The position numbers were made by a program, and so were the translations under genes. A DNA stretch of 64,000 nt from Rhynchopus sp. YZ270_cl-10. Lineage: Eukaryota > Euglenozoa > Diplonemea > Diplonemida > Diplonemidae. The stretch spans positions 1,302,001 to 1,366,000 of the forward strand of contig OZ037877.1 in NCBI GenBank assembly GCA_964035575.1, in the 5' to 3' direction. Within the stretch, counting starts at the first letter, position 1; each line of letters begins with the position of its first letter. Below the pieces are notes generated by a model. That model ran no database searches and had not been told where the DNA came from. It saw only the letters and a list, made by a program, of their open reading frames with translations. This document shows, piece after piece, positions 12,001 to 22,132 of the stretch.

Positions 12001-13429
12001 GTCGGTGCCCAGGAGCTCTCCGGAGCCGAGAAAGGAGGCAGTGGAGGATGCGCTTGAGGAGCTGATGCAGCAGCGTGAGGTGCTTGCGGAGATGCGCGCT
12101 GCGCTGTTGGAGGAGCAGAAGCGGCGGGCAGTGGCAGAGGAGGAGCTGGCCCAGCATAAGGCCTTCTTCGTGTCGCCGCGAAGGGAGCAGAGCATCCGCA
12201 GCATGGTGCAGGAGAACGCCGCCCTCAAGGACGAAAACCGCCGCACCCGCCGCCTCGTTCAGGAGACCCGCCGCCGCAACGACGACTCCCCATCACCGTC
12301 GCCCTCCCCTTCTCCAGCTCGCTACGACCGCAAGGTGGAGGAACCCATGACATCAAAAGACCTGCGTGCCCTTGAAGCAAGCAAGCAGCGTTTGGTTGAG
12401 GCGCTGAACGCGAAGGAGCGGGAGTTGCAAAACGAAAAGGCGCGTTGCAAGAACATGCAGGAGCGGCTGAAGGAGGTGCGCGTAGACAAAAACGCAGCAA
12501 AGGGCGAGCACGACAGGCTGGCGGCAGAAGTGGTACGTCTCGAGAATGAGGTCGCGGCTCTGAAGGTGCAGCTGGGGCGCGCCAAGGACAGCGTATCACG
12601 TGGCCAGGGTGCGTCAAGGAGGGAGGCAGAGACTGCCGCAAGACTCGAAGAAGTGGAGGAAGCGCACCGTGCGGTCTCTGCCGAGCTCCGCGAAGCACGC
12701 AAGCAAACCCGCGCCGCCAAGGAAGAAGCGCGGAACGCACTGCGCGAACGCAACGCCGCCTTCGAGGACGTGAACCTCGTTGAAGAACGCCTTCAAGACG
12801 CAGAGTCCACGCTTGCTGAGGAGGCCACCAAGATGGATGAGCTCAACACCCAAATGGAAGACGCTAAGGCAGCCAAAATCCGCGCAGATGCAGACATGTA
12901 CAACCTCAAACACGCACTCAACGAGGCCACCGATGCTGTTCAAAAGACCAACGCACATCTCCGCACATCTCAAGCAGAACTCTCTCCCGTCGTCCGTGGA
13001 GCAGGTGGACCTGGACAGTCACAGCCGAGATCTCCTTCAGTAGGACGTAGCCCTGGGCACATCGAGTCGAGCTTGGTGTCACCACCACGCGACACAGGGG
13101 GTGGACTGCTGGAGGTAACCTTCCAAGACGCGGTGACCTCAGAGGTGCACACCTTTTCACGTTCAGAGTGGCTCCCCGGTGCGATTCAGTACACATCGAA
13201 CGGTGGTGCACGTCCACCTACTCGGCGTATCGCGTATGATGTAGGGACAGGGCGGCTGCGTTTCATTGATACAGGACGTTCGGTGGACATCCCACCAGAG
13301 GGGCGAGGACACCTGGTGCAGCAGATGAAGCAGCTGGCAGACCTGGCTGGGGTGCCGCATAACTTTGCGGGGGGTGGTGGTGGTGGTGTTCGCTCTCCCT
13401 CAGCGCCACCGGAGTATCACAGCCCATAA
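9017..13429 (+). CDS. Large coiled-coil protein with TTLHG repeats and conserved C-terminal domain
   Basis: A single exon of 1,470 residues. The first ATG in frame is 9017, after a CA/pyrimidine-rich leader with an ACACAG acceptor candidate near 8913. The N-terminus (to about residue 95) is Pro/Ser/Gly-rich. Most of residues 110-1310 is Glu/Arg/Ala-rich heptad sequence with repeated blocks of the type 'ALxEExxLRRAAEEEL', so long coiled coils are likely. Residues about 600-660 break the coil with a degenerate TTLHGTG repeat. Residues about 1358-1450 form a compact non-coil domain (EVTFQDAVTSEVHTFSRSEW ... GRHLVQQMKQLADLAGVPHN), perhaps a small beta domain. No known family is recognised; a cytoskeletal, flagellar or basal-body scaffold is a guess. 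Confidence 0.8.
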   Translation: MTPTLSPPRRPGRFARGTPQSVQSVHSGQIGLPSPGVTPAGVGLASPGVGTPGLRTQAPPILSPTDTSMLFPQGGAAASPISPPPPPPPAVSSAYPAPPSRRSISHEPERLRSEERRKRMSDVHAAGVEMARQKAAAQSVVLEQATKELREVEAEKAKKVQELAQLTNDVNDHKIALKKLALENGGVHQRVAELARADEQIKNLKYKLQEEYETRLAAERQVHQAATTLDNLVKSNEELQVALQARAQHEANDTNKDKEIEMLSSCLTQVAAQRDAARQFSGSLVRHTRPSSPPPSFDPDLVESLQARVVELEQCLANASKPAVAPPTPSRTASPASREPSVVTETPHNDEPRDDDVVPTPSLTEAALTHALAEEKKTCQAFSDALNLEREKVRALERRGTPQGDVVVNVTTPADQPPSDAQQMYAKEREARLALESRLLEVQTQSAEELRDLRESSLRDLEALAAATQGGGGSGGGDDSTFRLALASETAKRRQLEDEVYALRKQTILAGNRTDEDTTSSWEKRCAHLEASLQEECVRRRRAEEDAVAASALHSAVVQPEGGGGSTTSTAVTVLQNALAEERALRRAAEDALQARPSSPIRTTLHATDTTLHGTPTHGTTLHGSGTTLYGAGTTLHTPTALHGTGTTLHGTGTTLHGTYTAGPIPAAPIATSTATATSVPHAVDTVHHHSGGTTTHLISNPHDRRFEQTSPSTVSASEETLRAELRAVQDSAREAKRVHLTELEAVVLRSNEHSNTTEDLRPTLLEAQRERDRALEDVALMKARLETPLSEAEMLLRAALEEERRLRTLAERTAANTTAATATDTTTSTSTSVLCHRQKELLEEMIHDNAALRERLAQHNTEDLTALNDAQEKLRAAEQEVTRLQGERGDTEERQRLTAEVLATLKAEEAKCRALETELAEVRAQQQSQQHTSGQHSASAADTVLATELANTLQGLREEQARRAAIEEELRLLQQQQSSPGRRSPSPHTALPQVSVPRSSPEPRKEAVEDALEELMQQREVLAEMRAALLEEQKRRAVAEEELAQHKAFFVSPRREQSIRSMVQENAALKDENRRTRRLVQETRRRNDDSPSPSPSPSPARYDRKVEEPMTSKDLRALEASKQRLVEALNAKERELQNEKARCKNMQERLKEVRVDKNAAKGEHDRLAAEVVRLENEVAALKVQLGRAKDSVSRGQGASRREAETAARLEEVEEAHRAVSAELREARKQTRAAKEEARNALRERNAAFEDVNLVEERLQDAESTLAEEATKMDELNTQMEDAKAAKIRADADMYNLKHALNEATDAVQKTNAHLRTSQAELSPVVRGAGGPGQSQPRSPSVGRSPGHIESSLVSPPRDTGGGLLEVTFQDAVTSEVHTFSRSEWLPGAIQYTSNGGARPPTRRIAYDVGTGRLRFIDTGRSVDIPPEGRGHLVQQMKQLADLAGVPHNFAGGGGGGVRSPSAPPEYHSP
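10827..11005 (+). repeat. TTLHG(S/T)G protein-coding tandem repeat
   Basis: About eight degenerate copies of a 7-8 residue unit (TTLHGTG, TTLYGAG, TALHGTG) inside the coiled-coil gene, probably a flexible hinge between coils. Confidence 0.75.
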
Positions 13430-13512
13430 ATCTGGAGGGGATAGGGGTTTTTTGGTCTTTGGGAAAAAAAAAAAATGCGTCAGAAGTTAGAACTATTTTG
13501 TGGAAGAGATAA

Positions 13513-13635
13513 CATAAAAGTTGCTCTGAAGGGTTTTGAAGGATGGCATGCATCTGTACACCTTCTGTAGTACACGAGGATTTGACCTACATTGAGTATA
13601 GACCCTACGCCTAGGCTTCCACTCTGGTGGTGTGT
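13513..13635 (+). repeat. Repeat G, copy 1
   Basis: Starts CATAAAAGTTGCT and runs through a CACCTTCTGTAGTACA block. A diverged second copy is at 47914-48030 in the same orientation. Confidence 0.5.
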
Positions 13636-13667
13636 TAAGGCGATTTGTAGACAAAAAAAAAACATAC

Positions 13668-13731
13668 AGTGGAGATTGCACAACTGTGGCAACACAACCG
13701 AGGCAACTCCACTACTCCAACAATTTATCAA
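13668..13731 (+). repeat. Repeat B, copy 1
   Basis: AGTGGAGATTGCACAACTG ... CAACAATTTATC, with an extra ACACAACCGAGGC insertion shared with copy 2. Confidence 0.7.
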
Positions 13732-14089
13732 ACAAAATGGAAAAAGTTAAGAAGGAAAGAAAGAAGTGTTGCAAAAAGGTGTAGAGTGTTCCCGTTTCCG
13801 CCTCAAATAATAGTGACAAATGGGAGGGTCGAGTGAAGGACCTAATATCGGGGGAGTGTTGAAAAAAAAGTAAGCAAACAAAAAAGACAAGAACGAATGT
13901 CCATTGTACAATCTTTTGAAAAAATAAAACTGTAAATTTACTGTAGAAAAAAAAGAAGAAAATTGAAATGAGGTGGCGATTGCTCAAACAAATGTACCGC
14001 GTACCATAGTAGCCATAGTAAGCTAATACTAGCTAAGCCATACACCCCACCCCAATATAAAAAATACCATAAACATTTTTAAAAAAGAA

Positions 14090-14150
14090 AGTGGAGATTT
14101 GCACAACTGTGGCAGCACAACCGAGGCAACTACACTCCAATAATTTATCG
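14090..14150 (+). repeat. Repeat B, copy 2
   Basis: AGTGGAGATTTGCACAACTG ... CTACACTCCAATAATTTATC, same orientation as the other copies. Confidence 0.7.
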
Positions 14151-14882
14151 AAAGATAAAAAAAACAAAGCCAGCCACAAAAAGAGAAGACAAGTGGTCCA
14201 AAAAAAATGTCGAAAATAAAATTGTGTATCCGTCGTATCCAGGGCGTTCGCTATCGCCATCGTTTTTTCCTGATCGTGGCGAAATGCCAAAACCCCCGAA
14301 ATTTTCGTTTTTTTACTAGTGCTTAAAATAGGTCAAAAAAAATTTTCCCGCCGGAGAGAAGTTAGTTCGTGGGGTGAATCCCTGGTACTGAATGGTCAAA
14401 AAAAATTTGCGATTTGCGCGTGATCCCTTCCCCAGCACAAGTGATATTACAGCTGAACTTTCCTGATACTAAAACCAGCAAAACGATGGAGAATTTCATC
14501 AATCCCCCCTCACTGAGGGTCTCTTTGTGTTGTTTAATCAAGCAGATGTACAAGAGAGAGGCATCTGTCATATGAGACTTCATCCTTATTTTGATTATTT
14601 TCAACTCTCTGCCATTGAAGATAGAGTTGACACGAGCAGTGACACCTTCTATAACAGGGGGTACGGTACACCTTCAGCAGACTGCAGGATTGAGGAGCGA
14701 GCGGGAGTGCTGGGGAAACTTCCTCTCACGGCAGGCGGGTTTGCGGATGATTTTGAGTACAGTGGACACCCCTCTGCGACCCCCCCTCCGGGGGGGTCTA
14801 CAGGGTGGTGGGGAGAAATCTCTCTCTCTTTTTTTTTTTTTTCCCCCTTTTTTTATTTATTTATTTATTTATTTATACAGGG

Positions 14883-14985
14883 TTTCGCCCCGGTGGGGCG
14901 AAGCCCTGGGGCGAAATAAAATGTCATTTTTTCAGGAAAAGATTTTTTTAACGAAAAAAAATATTTTTCGCCCCGGGGCGAACGC
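14883..14985. repeat. GC-rich inverted repeats
   Basis: TTCGCCCC-GGTG-GGGCGAA followed by a related TTTTTCGCCCCGGGGCGAA block and two CCCTGG motifs, in otherwise AT-rich DNA. Possibly a remnant foldback element. Confidence 0.5.
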
Positions 14986-15228
14986 CCTGGTCGTATCCCA
15001 TCCCTAGGGTGTGTAGGCAGCATCCTCGGGTGTCTCCACTACAAAAATTAGAGAGAAAAAAACAAAAAAAACAAAAAAAAAAAAAAAAACGTACATTTTT
15101 AACAGTTACCTCTTTGTAGATGTGCTGTGTGTGCTGTGTGTCTTTTTGTGCCACCGTGTATTACGCCAATATGTCTTCCTGTCTTCCTTAATGAATGGAA
15201 GGCTCAGGGCCATCTTTACCATGCTTTT

Positions 15229-15350
15229 TTTCAGATGTAAACCACAAAATGGATTTGTAGGACTGCATGGTTGGGTGTCCACCCCCCGGTACAGCCTGTA
15301 CCAAGGTACACTGTTCACGAGAGGGCTTTGTATTTCAAGTTAACTTTTTC
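15229..15350 (+). repeat. Cassette D, copy 1 (long form)
   Basis: A long version that shares GGACTGCATGGTTGG and a GTGTCCACC block with the copy at 24896. It ends in the core CACGAGAGGGCTTTGTATTT followed by CAAGTTAAC. Confidence 0.75.
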
Positions 15351-15676
15351 CTTTTTTTTGGCGAACGAGAATTCCGTAACGGTTGTCGTCTTGTGGTTTT
15401 GTGAGTCGAAATGGAAGTCCAAGCGGGCTTCCACATTGGGCCTTGAGTGCAAATACCTTAGGAGCGAGATGGCGTTTTTTTTTTTGTTTCGTTTTGTGTG
15501 TTAAAAAGCTACCAACAAAGCAGTTCACAATGCCATCTTTCATTTTTTTGTGAAGTTTTAGAGAGATACGACATTCTTGCCATGTAGTGCACCCCCCCGC
15601 CGACCCCTATTATTTCTATTTCTTTTTTAGATGCCCCCCCCTTCGAGTCCCATTTTTTCGTCCTGTTGCATTTTCT

Positions 15677-15721
15677 AAGGTAACTAAGCACGAGAGGCTT
15701 AGGATCATCTTATAAACTTTT
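15677..15721 (+). repeat. Hairpin cassette C, copy 3
   Basis: AAGGTAACTAAGCACGAGAG then GCTTAGGATCATCTTATAAA and CTTTT. Perfect 6-bp stem with the ACGAGAG loop. Confidence 0.8.
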
Positions 15722-16046
15722 CTTTTCTTGTGGCTAGACACCCACATCTCGCTCCATTCCCCCACTCTCTTTGTACTAAAATAGTAGACACCCCTACCTT
15801 TTTTCATTGCATTTTCATCACCACAACACAACACATGATTCAATTAGGGTACACTTTTTGCATTCTCTTTTTTAACGCACACAAAACACACACCATACCC
15901 AGCACCTGACACTTTTCTTTGCACAAAGCAAAACACACTTTTCGCAAAACAAAAGAGACAGACGGCACAGAGCCACGACGAGACCACTCAGAAGAGCAGC
16001 GCACTACGGACACAGCAGCGGCGCATACCCCAGGATACAAACAACG

Positions 16047-17341
16047 ATGTTGCGAATGCGCCTTCCCGCCACACGCTGCCTCGCAGCGGCAGCACAGACA
16101 CGACCCTCCTCCTTCAACCTGAAGGACCTTCAGGACACCTTGAATCAGGTACACCCTATCTTTTTTATGCAAATCGAATACTTTTGTCTCGTCAAGACTT
16201 ATTTTGTATCCTATCAATTTTGAATTTTTCTGGCCGTGGGTCAGTCGGCAAGAACGATTCTTCGGGGGGGTCTTGGTCAAATATTCTTTTGTCAATTTAA
16301 AATGTGTAATTTTTCACCCAGGTAGCGAAGGGCAACGAGAGCAGCGAAGGCCTGACGCAGCTGAAGCAGGCCCTTGAGCAGCTGCAGCAGGAGGCCGATG
16401 CGAAGAAGGAGCAGGAGGCGATCAGGGGTGCTGCGTACTACATTGTGCACACGACAGGGCCGGAACGTCTGGGACTCGTGTCGGAGGTGATGGGCGCTGT
16501 GACGAACAGCGGGCTGGACATCCTTGCGTCGCGGGCAACGCTGCTGGGCGGCGACTTCAGCATGATGATACACACGCGATGCCATTGCAACACTGCGCTT
16601 GACAAGATGAATGAGAGCATGGCGCAGATAGGCGGTGTTGCGACGTGGGTGCACGACGCATCTGCCACCACAGACGAGTCACACACCGTGGGACCAGGCA
16701 GGGTGGCACGTGTACTGCGCATGTCAGGCAACAACGCACCAGGCATCATCGCCGCTGTTGCGAAGTACTTCCACAAACGCGACGTTGCGATCATGAACCT
16801 CGCCTCTGAAATGGGTATGGGTCTTTTGTTTGTTCCTGCGCGTGGCAAAGATGTGTCTACACGTGAGGCACGTTCATCTTACGAGTTCTCTTCTAATGCA
16901 CAGTCAGACCGGGTCGCTTTCAGCATAACATCTTTTTCGGTTATGAGCGTTTGTCTGGAAGCGTCATATGTCATCCCCACCCCCCTGCACATCTCCTACC
17001 CAACACACCCACTCAGGTCGCGGGATGCTTGGGGGACCACCGCAGTTCAAGCTGCGCTTTGTGCTGGACGCACCCGGACACCTCGCAAGAGATGAGGTGG
17101 TGGCGGGGATCAACGCTGTTGGGCAGGTTTTGGGTATGCCACATATGGTTTCAGTCTTTGTTTTTTTACATACACACGATGTAGTCACCCGAAAAAGGCA
17201 GACTCTTAGACAGACCACTTGAGTCTGAGTAAAACATATTTCCCTTATTACCAAATCACACAATACAAAAATACAAAATGGCCTCTCACAGGTTCGACGA
17301 TCAAGGTCGATGCGTACGTGCATTGTGACGAGCACGAGTGA
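16047..17341 (+). CDS. Mitochondrial double-ACT-domain protein, four exons
   Basis: Exons 16047-16148, 16322-16814, 17017-17133 and 17292-17341 join to 253 residues. The N-terminus (MLRMRLPATRCLAAAAQTRP) is Arg/Ala-rich with no acidic residue, typical of a mitochondrial targeting peptide. A short coiled stretch follows. Residues about 80-150 form one ACT domain (PERLGLVSEVMGAVTNSGLD). Residues about 160-250 form a second (NAPGIIAAVAKYFHKRDVAI, then QFKLRFVLDAP, then STIKVDAYVH), and the joined exons complete its last strand. ACT domains bind amino acids or other small ligands and regulate metabolic enzymes; GcvR and the PurU N-terminus are relatives of this two-domain type. No catalytic domain is attached, so a regulatory role is inferred. 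Confidence 0.85.
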
Positions 17342-17568
17342 ACAATACGTATTCTTGTTGTTGTTCGACCACGTGTCCCTTTGTGTTTTTTTTTGACTGC
17401 TGTTCCATTTTTTTTTGTGTATAAGGGGAAGGGTTGTGCGTGTGCCGTGGGTAGCGTACTAACTAAACAAAAGACGAACGGGGTTTTTACTATTTGTGTA
17501 TCAGGGGAGGGTGGTTTTGTGCAAGCCATGTGTGCAGTTGTGTTTGAACCACGCCCCTCTTTCCGAGA

Positions 17569-17602
17569 TGACTAAACACTGGGAGGCTTCGGTTCATCTA
17601 AG
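17569..17602 (+). repeat. Diverged cassette C
   Basis: GATGACTAAACACTGGGAGG then CTTCGGTTCATC. The stem and loop are degraded but order and orientation are kept. Confidence 0.4.
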
Positions 17603-18057
17603 AAAAAAGCTTTGGAGATGTGTTGTACGAGACATCTTATCAGCTTTTCCCTTTCTTTGCCAATGGCTCAATCCGAAATTGTCCCCTCTGACCCCCTTGA
17701 AATTGTCCGTCGGGGCAAAATACCGGGTTTTTGGGGGGGACAATTTCACGGGGAGGGTCCGTATACAAAATAATGACTCTTCTTTTCTCACACTGCACCG
17801 CTCTTCCTCCCTACGTCCCCTTCGCTGTTTCATGGTGTAATGCATCAGGCAAAAACAGCATCCTCCTGTGTGGTGTGGTATAGCTACACAGTAGTTCAAT
17901 TTATTTTAAAAGGGGGTGAGAGGGAGTGTGGTGTCGCGTAAAGCTTGAAGGCTATTGTAGTCAATGTTGCGAGAATTGGGGATTTTTTTTTTGTCGTTCA
18001 AAAAACATTTTTAAAACAAACGAAAATAAACCAAAAATTTCACAGAAAATAAACGGT

Positions 18058-18112
18058 ATAGTGGAGCTCCTCGGGTGTCTTGCACTCATACAAAACCAAG
18101 TTTTCAAAAAAA
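18058..18112 (+). repeat. Repeat A, copy 2
   Basis: TATAGTGGAGCTCCTCGGGT ... CATACAAAACCAAG and TTTTCAAAAA tail. Confidence 0.7.
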
Positions 18113-18507
18113 AAGAAAAACGAAAAAAAAAATAACAAAGTATCCTAACCTTCGGGTGGCATATTTGAGTGGAGAGAAGCACCTTTGGTGGCTTTCTCTG
18201 GGGTGATTGTCGTGAATGCAACAACAGCAACAAAATAATTTAAAAAAAAACCCCCCAACAGCGTCATCTTTCCCACTACTGATACAATAAAAGAAAATAG
18301 GGGGCAACAGTATCGGAGTGTACCATTGGTAAGCAATGGTATTTCAATGATATAGGTGAGTGACGCCACCTCCCCTTTTTGTCAGTTGTGTGCACGTTTA
18401 GGAAGGCAACTTCCTCTTTAGCCCACCGACTCCATGTTTCTTGGAGCTTCCAGGACCGTGCATGATCCATTCCCAAGGTTTGGTAAAAAAAAAAGTTTTC
18501 AAAAGAA

Positions 18508-18556
18508 AGTGGAGATTTGCACAACTGTGGCAACTACACTACAACAATTTATCAAA
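18508..18556 (+). repeat. Repeat B, copy 3
   Basis: AGTGGAGATTTGCACAACTG then TGGCAACTACACTACAAC and ATTTATCAAAA. Preceded by AAGTTTTCAAAA, which looks like a repeat A tail. Confidence 0.7.
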
Positions 18557-18704
18557 AAACATTTTAAAAAAACATTTTTCCGGCTGACTGTCGATACAAT
18601 CACACAAACTTGACGAATTCTGTATTCTATTCGTATCCTTTTTTGTGTCTAAACTGCGGGCCTCATTGCATCGAGCCCCCAGACCTAGGGCTCTCCACCC
18701 CAGG

Positions 18705-18746
18705 GACTTTGGATATGCTGCATATCCATGCATAAACACCAAAGTC
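18705..18746. repeat. Nested inverted repeat
   Basis: Outer arms GACTTTGG / CCAAAGTC enclose GGATATG...CATATCC, so a compact foldback structure is possible. Confidence 0.5.
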
Positions 18747-18845
18747 ATATTGCAAGCATTTGTGCTAGTCTTCGCCTTTGGGGCCTTTGCATTTAACGTG
18801 GGTTGATGTAACCCTTTTTTTCCTATTGAATTTTCCCCCCCTCCA

Positions 18846-18880
18846 GCTGTGTGCACTCTCATGGAGGCACATTCGAATTT
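18846..18880 (+). repeat. Cassette E, diverged copy
   Basis: TGTGTGCACTCTCATGGAGG then CACATTCGAATTTTC. The TGTGC/GCACA stem is kept with a longer loop. Confidence 0.4.
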
Positions 18881-18990
18881 TCTTGGAGTTTTTTTTTTTT
18901 TTTTTTTTGGAAAAACGTATTGGTTTTATTGTCCAAGGTTCAAGAGGGGGTTATTTTTGAAAAGAATTTGTTTTTTAGTGTAACTTTTTG

Positions 18991-19030
18991 CAGGTACACA
19001 CTGTCGGGCTTTGTATTTCAAGTCAAATTT
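18991..19030 (+). repeat. Cassette D, copy 2
   Basis: GGTACACACTGTCGGGCTTT then GTATTTCAAGTCAAATTT. The CACGAGAG core is partly lost. Confidence 0.6.
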
Positions 19031-19162
19031 TTTGTTTTGCTTTGGTCCTTTTGTGCAACCCAAGCGTTTTCCTTGTGCTATATGTGTTGGGTCGTGTTGG
19101 GGTGTGGGCAGTGATTCAATGAAGAGGTCGCTCACACAAAAAAAAAAACGCCTCTTTTTTTC

Positions 19163-19210
19163 TAAGGTGACTAAGCAACGAGAGGCTTAGGGGTCATCTT
19201 ATAAACTTTT
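19163..19210 (+). repeat. Hairpin cassette C, copy 4
   Basis: AAGGTGACTAAGCAACGAGA then GGCTTAGGGGTCATCTTATA and AACTTTT. Perfect CTAAGC/GCTTAG stem, loop one base longer. Confidence 0.8.
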
Positions 19211-19286
19211 CTTATTTTTTCATTCTTCTTTTGCATCCTTACACATGCTGTTGGGCAAAGGCGTGCCCCTTATGTGACCTATGATT

Positions 19287-19330
19287 TAAGGTGACTAAGC
19301 AACGAGAGGCTTAGGTTCATCTTGTAAACC
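19287..19330 (+). repeat. Hairpin cassette C, copy 5
   Basis: AAGGTGACTAAGCAACGAGA then GGCTTAGGTTCATCTTGTAA. Only about 80 bases after copy 4, in tandem orientation. Confidence 0.8.
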
Positions 19331-20042
19331 ACCCTTTTTTTTTTGAATCCTTGTACGTTTCTCTTCCTATGATTTGAAAGTATATGAAAAGCAACTTTTG
19401 TGATTTTTGCTGTTCCAAGAAGGGAGGGAAATCAATGAGCACCTTAGACGGAAAAGGTGCTGTCCATACAATTTTTTTTCCCGCAAAAGAAAAGATGTGG
19501 AAAAAAGCAATACTCGTTTCTGTTCCCCTGAAAGCATTGAAGTTTTATTCTTTTGCGAATGTGATGATTTACTAAAGAAGAAGAGGCTTTTGGTTTAAAT
19601 CAATTCTCCTTCTTTTGTCAGCCAGGTTGCGCGGGTATTTTCGAATTCGAGATTTTAAAAAAAGAGTTTTGGTAACTTTTAGAGAGTTATTTTCCCCCCT
19701 GCAGCATTCTGCTTACAGCAGAGGAGTTTTCTTTTATATTGCACATCTAAATTTTAAAATACAAAAACAAAAAACAAAAAAACAAAAAAAAAAACGTTTG
19801 TACTGTGCGTTATGTACCGTATGGTTTGCCTGCTGATTTAGCGCAAATCACCAACACATATCCCCCCCCCACTACCCACTACCCACCTGCTTTCAGTATC
19901 CAGTACGTGGCCAAAAACTTGGAAAAAAAAATAGTTTTTCAATTTTGTGTCGTTTTGTCTTCCCCCCCCCTCCTCCACCTCACCATTCACAACACGGCAA
20001 CCCAATTCCTCACTATGTGTCCTTGTTCAACAATGAGGTTGC

Positions 20043-20603
20043 TCACCTTCGGCCCCTCGGTTCACTCACCGCCATCAGCAACAACCTTCGCTCGGATCTG
20101 GCGCTCATACTGATGTTCCCCCACTCCTGCATGCCCTCATTGCAGATGTTGCGGCGCTCCTCTGACTCCCTTTCCTCACATGCTGCAAGCCGGGTCCACC
20201 TACGTTCCGCCTCTTTCTTCTGTCCTTGCCCTGTGCGTTTCGGCAACCTACCGCCCCCATCTTGATCAGGTCATCTGTCCTGAATAGAGCCGTCCCCATC
20301 AGGTACTCGCGGAAGGCAGCACTCATCCTTCGCTCTCGACCTGTGTGTGAGATACACATGTTTTTTGTCACAGCTGCGTCACCTCCTATGCTCCTTCGAT
20401 GCGCTCGTAAGCCATGGCAGCTTTCTTCTGGTTCTTCGTATCATGGTGACGTCCGTGGCGGCGAACGCCCGTATGCACAAGGGGTGGGGCATCTCCTCAA
20501 GCCTGCAGGATTGCGTGTACGACACAGTTCGTACGTCCGCAAGATACTCCGCGTCTGAGCAATCGTCGCCATACATGTCGCTATCGCCTTCACTCCCTGC
20601 CAC
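20043..20603 (-). other. Degraded minus-strand coding-like stretch
   Basis: GC-rich, with overlapping minus-strand frames of 60-90 residues rich in Arg/Glu (for example AFREYLMGTALFRTDDLIKM). No intact frame and no recognised family. Probably a decayed insertion; it is opposite to every host gene here. Confidence 0.25.
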
Positions 20604-20823
20604 CGAGTTCTTCCAACTCGGTCACCGCTGGTGCAGGAACGGACAGGGGGCCGTACGCATGCGAGCCCCCCGCTGGAAGCGGTACTCCTTCCTTGTGAGT
20701 TGGAGTGAAATTAGGATTATACGTGCATACTACTCCTGTCATCTTTTTGTGATGAAATAAAAAAGAAAAATTAAAAAAACAGTTTTCCTTACACCATCCA
20801 CCCCCCACCCTACCCCATATGCG

Positions 20824-22110
20824 ATGTCGGACCTAGACGTTGCCGACGCTGTGGCAGGGCTGCGTGAGGGTTACAAGAACGCACGCATCTCTGAGGAAGA
20901 GTACAGACGTGGTCTGGACGGGCTGTTGCATAGGAGCGGGGCGACTGCGGGGGTAGGGGTGCAGCGGAGTGCGTTGGACGCGAAGGCTGCGTGCGAGCTG
21001 CACACTGCGCAGGACGAGCTGCAGCAGGGCTTTGCAGCACGGCGGCGGCATATCATGCGTATGCGAATCGTGCAAGACGTCAACGACGGTAGGGACGGCA
21101 AGGATGCCTACCCTGAGCCCATCACACCACACCCACCCCCCGCCCCCACCGTCGCCCCCTTCACCCCCCTCTCTCCTCCAAAGCCGTCTGCGCTCAAGCT
21201 TTCTGACCTCACCGTCACCAAAGTCCTCGGCCAAGGTGCGTTTGGCACAGTGTACCTCGCCCTGCGTAAAGGGGTAGGTTCGTTTGTCGCGGTAAAGAAG
21301 ATTGTGTTCAGCGCCACCACACACCCCAGCGAAGTGCAGAAGGTCGTAAATGAGATCAAAGTTATGAAGCAGATTACCGGGCATCCGCATATCGTGCGGT
21401 ACATTGGAGCAGAGAAGCGGGCTGACAAATCAGGTGGCAAGGTGCTGCACATTATGATGGAGTATGTCAGTGGCGGGTCGCTGTCTGGTGTGAGCAGCAC
21501 CTTCTGCAACAACAAGGTAGCGCAGGAGTTTACCGACGACGACGTGGGAGACGCGCCTAATACATTAGACGAAGAAACGGTGCTGGCTTATACGTACCAG
21601 ATTACGAAGGGGCTGGCCTTTTTGCATAAACAGGGCATTGTACATCGGGATGTGAAGGGCGAGAACGTGCTGGTCAGTACGGAAGGTGTCGTCAAGCTAG
21701 CGGACTTTGGTACGGCAACGATGCTTGAGTGCGAGAAGGAGGTGGTGGGCACACCGTGGTTCATGGCCCCTGAGGTAGTGCGCTCCCCACAGGACGCAGC
21801 GGGGCACGGCAGCAAGGCGGATGTGTGGTCGCTTGGTGCCACGGTGATCCAGCTGCTGACAGGCAACCCGCCCCTCATGAAGCAGCTCTCCACAGCCTCG
21901 GCCTGCATGTACGCCATAGCTAAGGGTGCTGTGTCGCCCCTGGAGGATATGCCCACATCGGTGTCGGATAATTGTCGTAGTTTCGTGGGGGCGTGTCTAG
22001 AAAGGGAGGCCTCGCTGCGGCCAACGGCAGCAGCGCTTCTGGAGCACACCTGGTTTACGCCCTGTGTGCGTGCAGAAGCGGAGGCAAATAAAGCAAGTTT
22101 TGCTGCCTAA
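20824..22110 (+). CDS. STE-type (MAPKKK-like) serine/threonine protein kinase
   Basis: A single exon of 428 residues. Residues 1-95 are a charged helical N-terminus, then a Pro-rich linker (96-122). The kinase domain fills 125-420: glycine loop GQGAFG (136-141), VAVKK with the ATP-site lysine near 158, HRDVKGEN with catalytic Asp276, DFG at 294-296 and GTPWFMAPE at 309-317. The HRDVKGEN and GTPWFMAPE phrases are typical of STE11/STE20 kinases rather than CMGC or AGC kinases. A roughly 30-residue acidic insertion (about 221-250) lies between the hinge and the helix before the catalytic loop. All catalytic residues are present, so it should be active. The place in a MAP kinase cascade is inferred from family only. 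Confidence 0.9.
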   Translation: MSDLDVADAVAGLREGYKNARISEEEYRRGLDGLLHRSGATAGVGVQRSALDAKAACELHTAQDELQQGFAARRRHIMRMRIVQDVNDGRDGKDAYPEPITPHPPPAPTVAPFTPLSPPKPSALKLSDLTVTKVLGQGAFGTVYLALRKGVGSFVAVKKIVFSATTHPSEVQKVVNEIKVMKQITGHPHIVRYIGAEKRADKSGGKVLHIMMEYVSGGSLSGVSSTFCNNKVAQEFTDDDVGDAPNTLDEETVLAYTYQITKGLAFLHKQGIVHRDVKGENVLVSTEGVVKLADFGTATMLECEKEVVGTPWFMAPEVVRSPQDAAGHGSKADVWSLGATVIQLLTGNPPLMKQLSTASACMYAIAKGAVSPLEDMPTSVSDNCRSFVGACLEREASLRPTAAALLEHTWFTPCVRAEAEANKASFAA

Positions 22111-22132
22111 CCTTGTTCAGTTTATATAACGG

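Larger units (their letters stand above)
13430..16046. other. Intergenic repeat-rich region
   Basis: Holds repeat G (13513), two repeat B copies (13668, 14090), GC-rich inverted repeats of the TTCGCCCC/GGGGCGAA type (14883-14985), cassette D (15304) and cassette C (15677). Short frames near 14400-14760 have no recognisable product. No supported gene. Confidence 0.5.
17342..20823. other. Intergenic repeat-rich region
   Basis: Holds repeats A (18058) and B (18508), cassette C copies (17569 weak, 19163, 19287), E (18846) and D (18991), a nested inverted repeat (18705-18746) and a coding-like minus-strand stretch (20043-20603). No supported + strand gene. Confidence 0.5.

Noticed and set aside
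14400-14920. Short frames on both strands around 14.4-14.9 kb
   Set aside because: Low-complexity ends, no family resemblance and no splice context.
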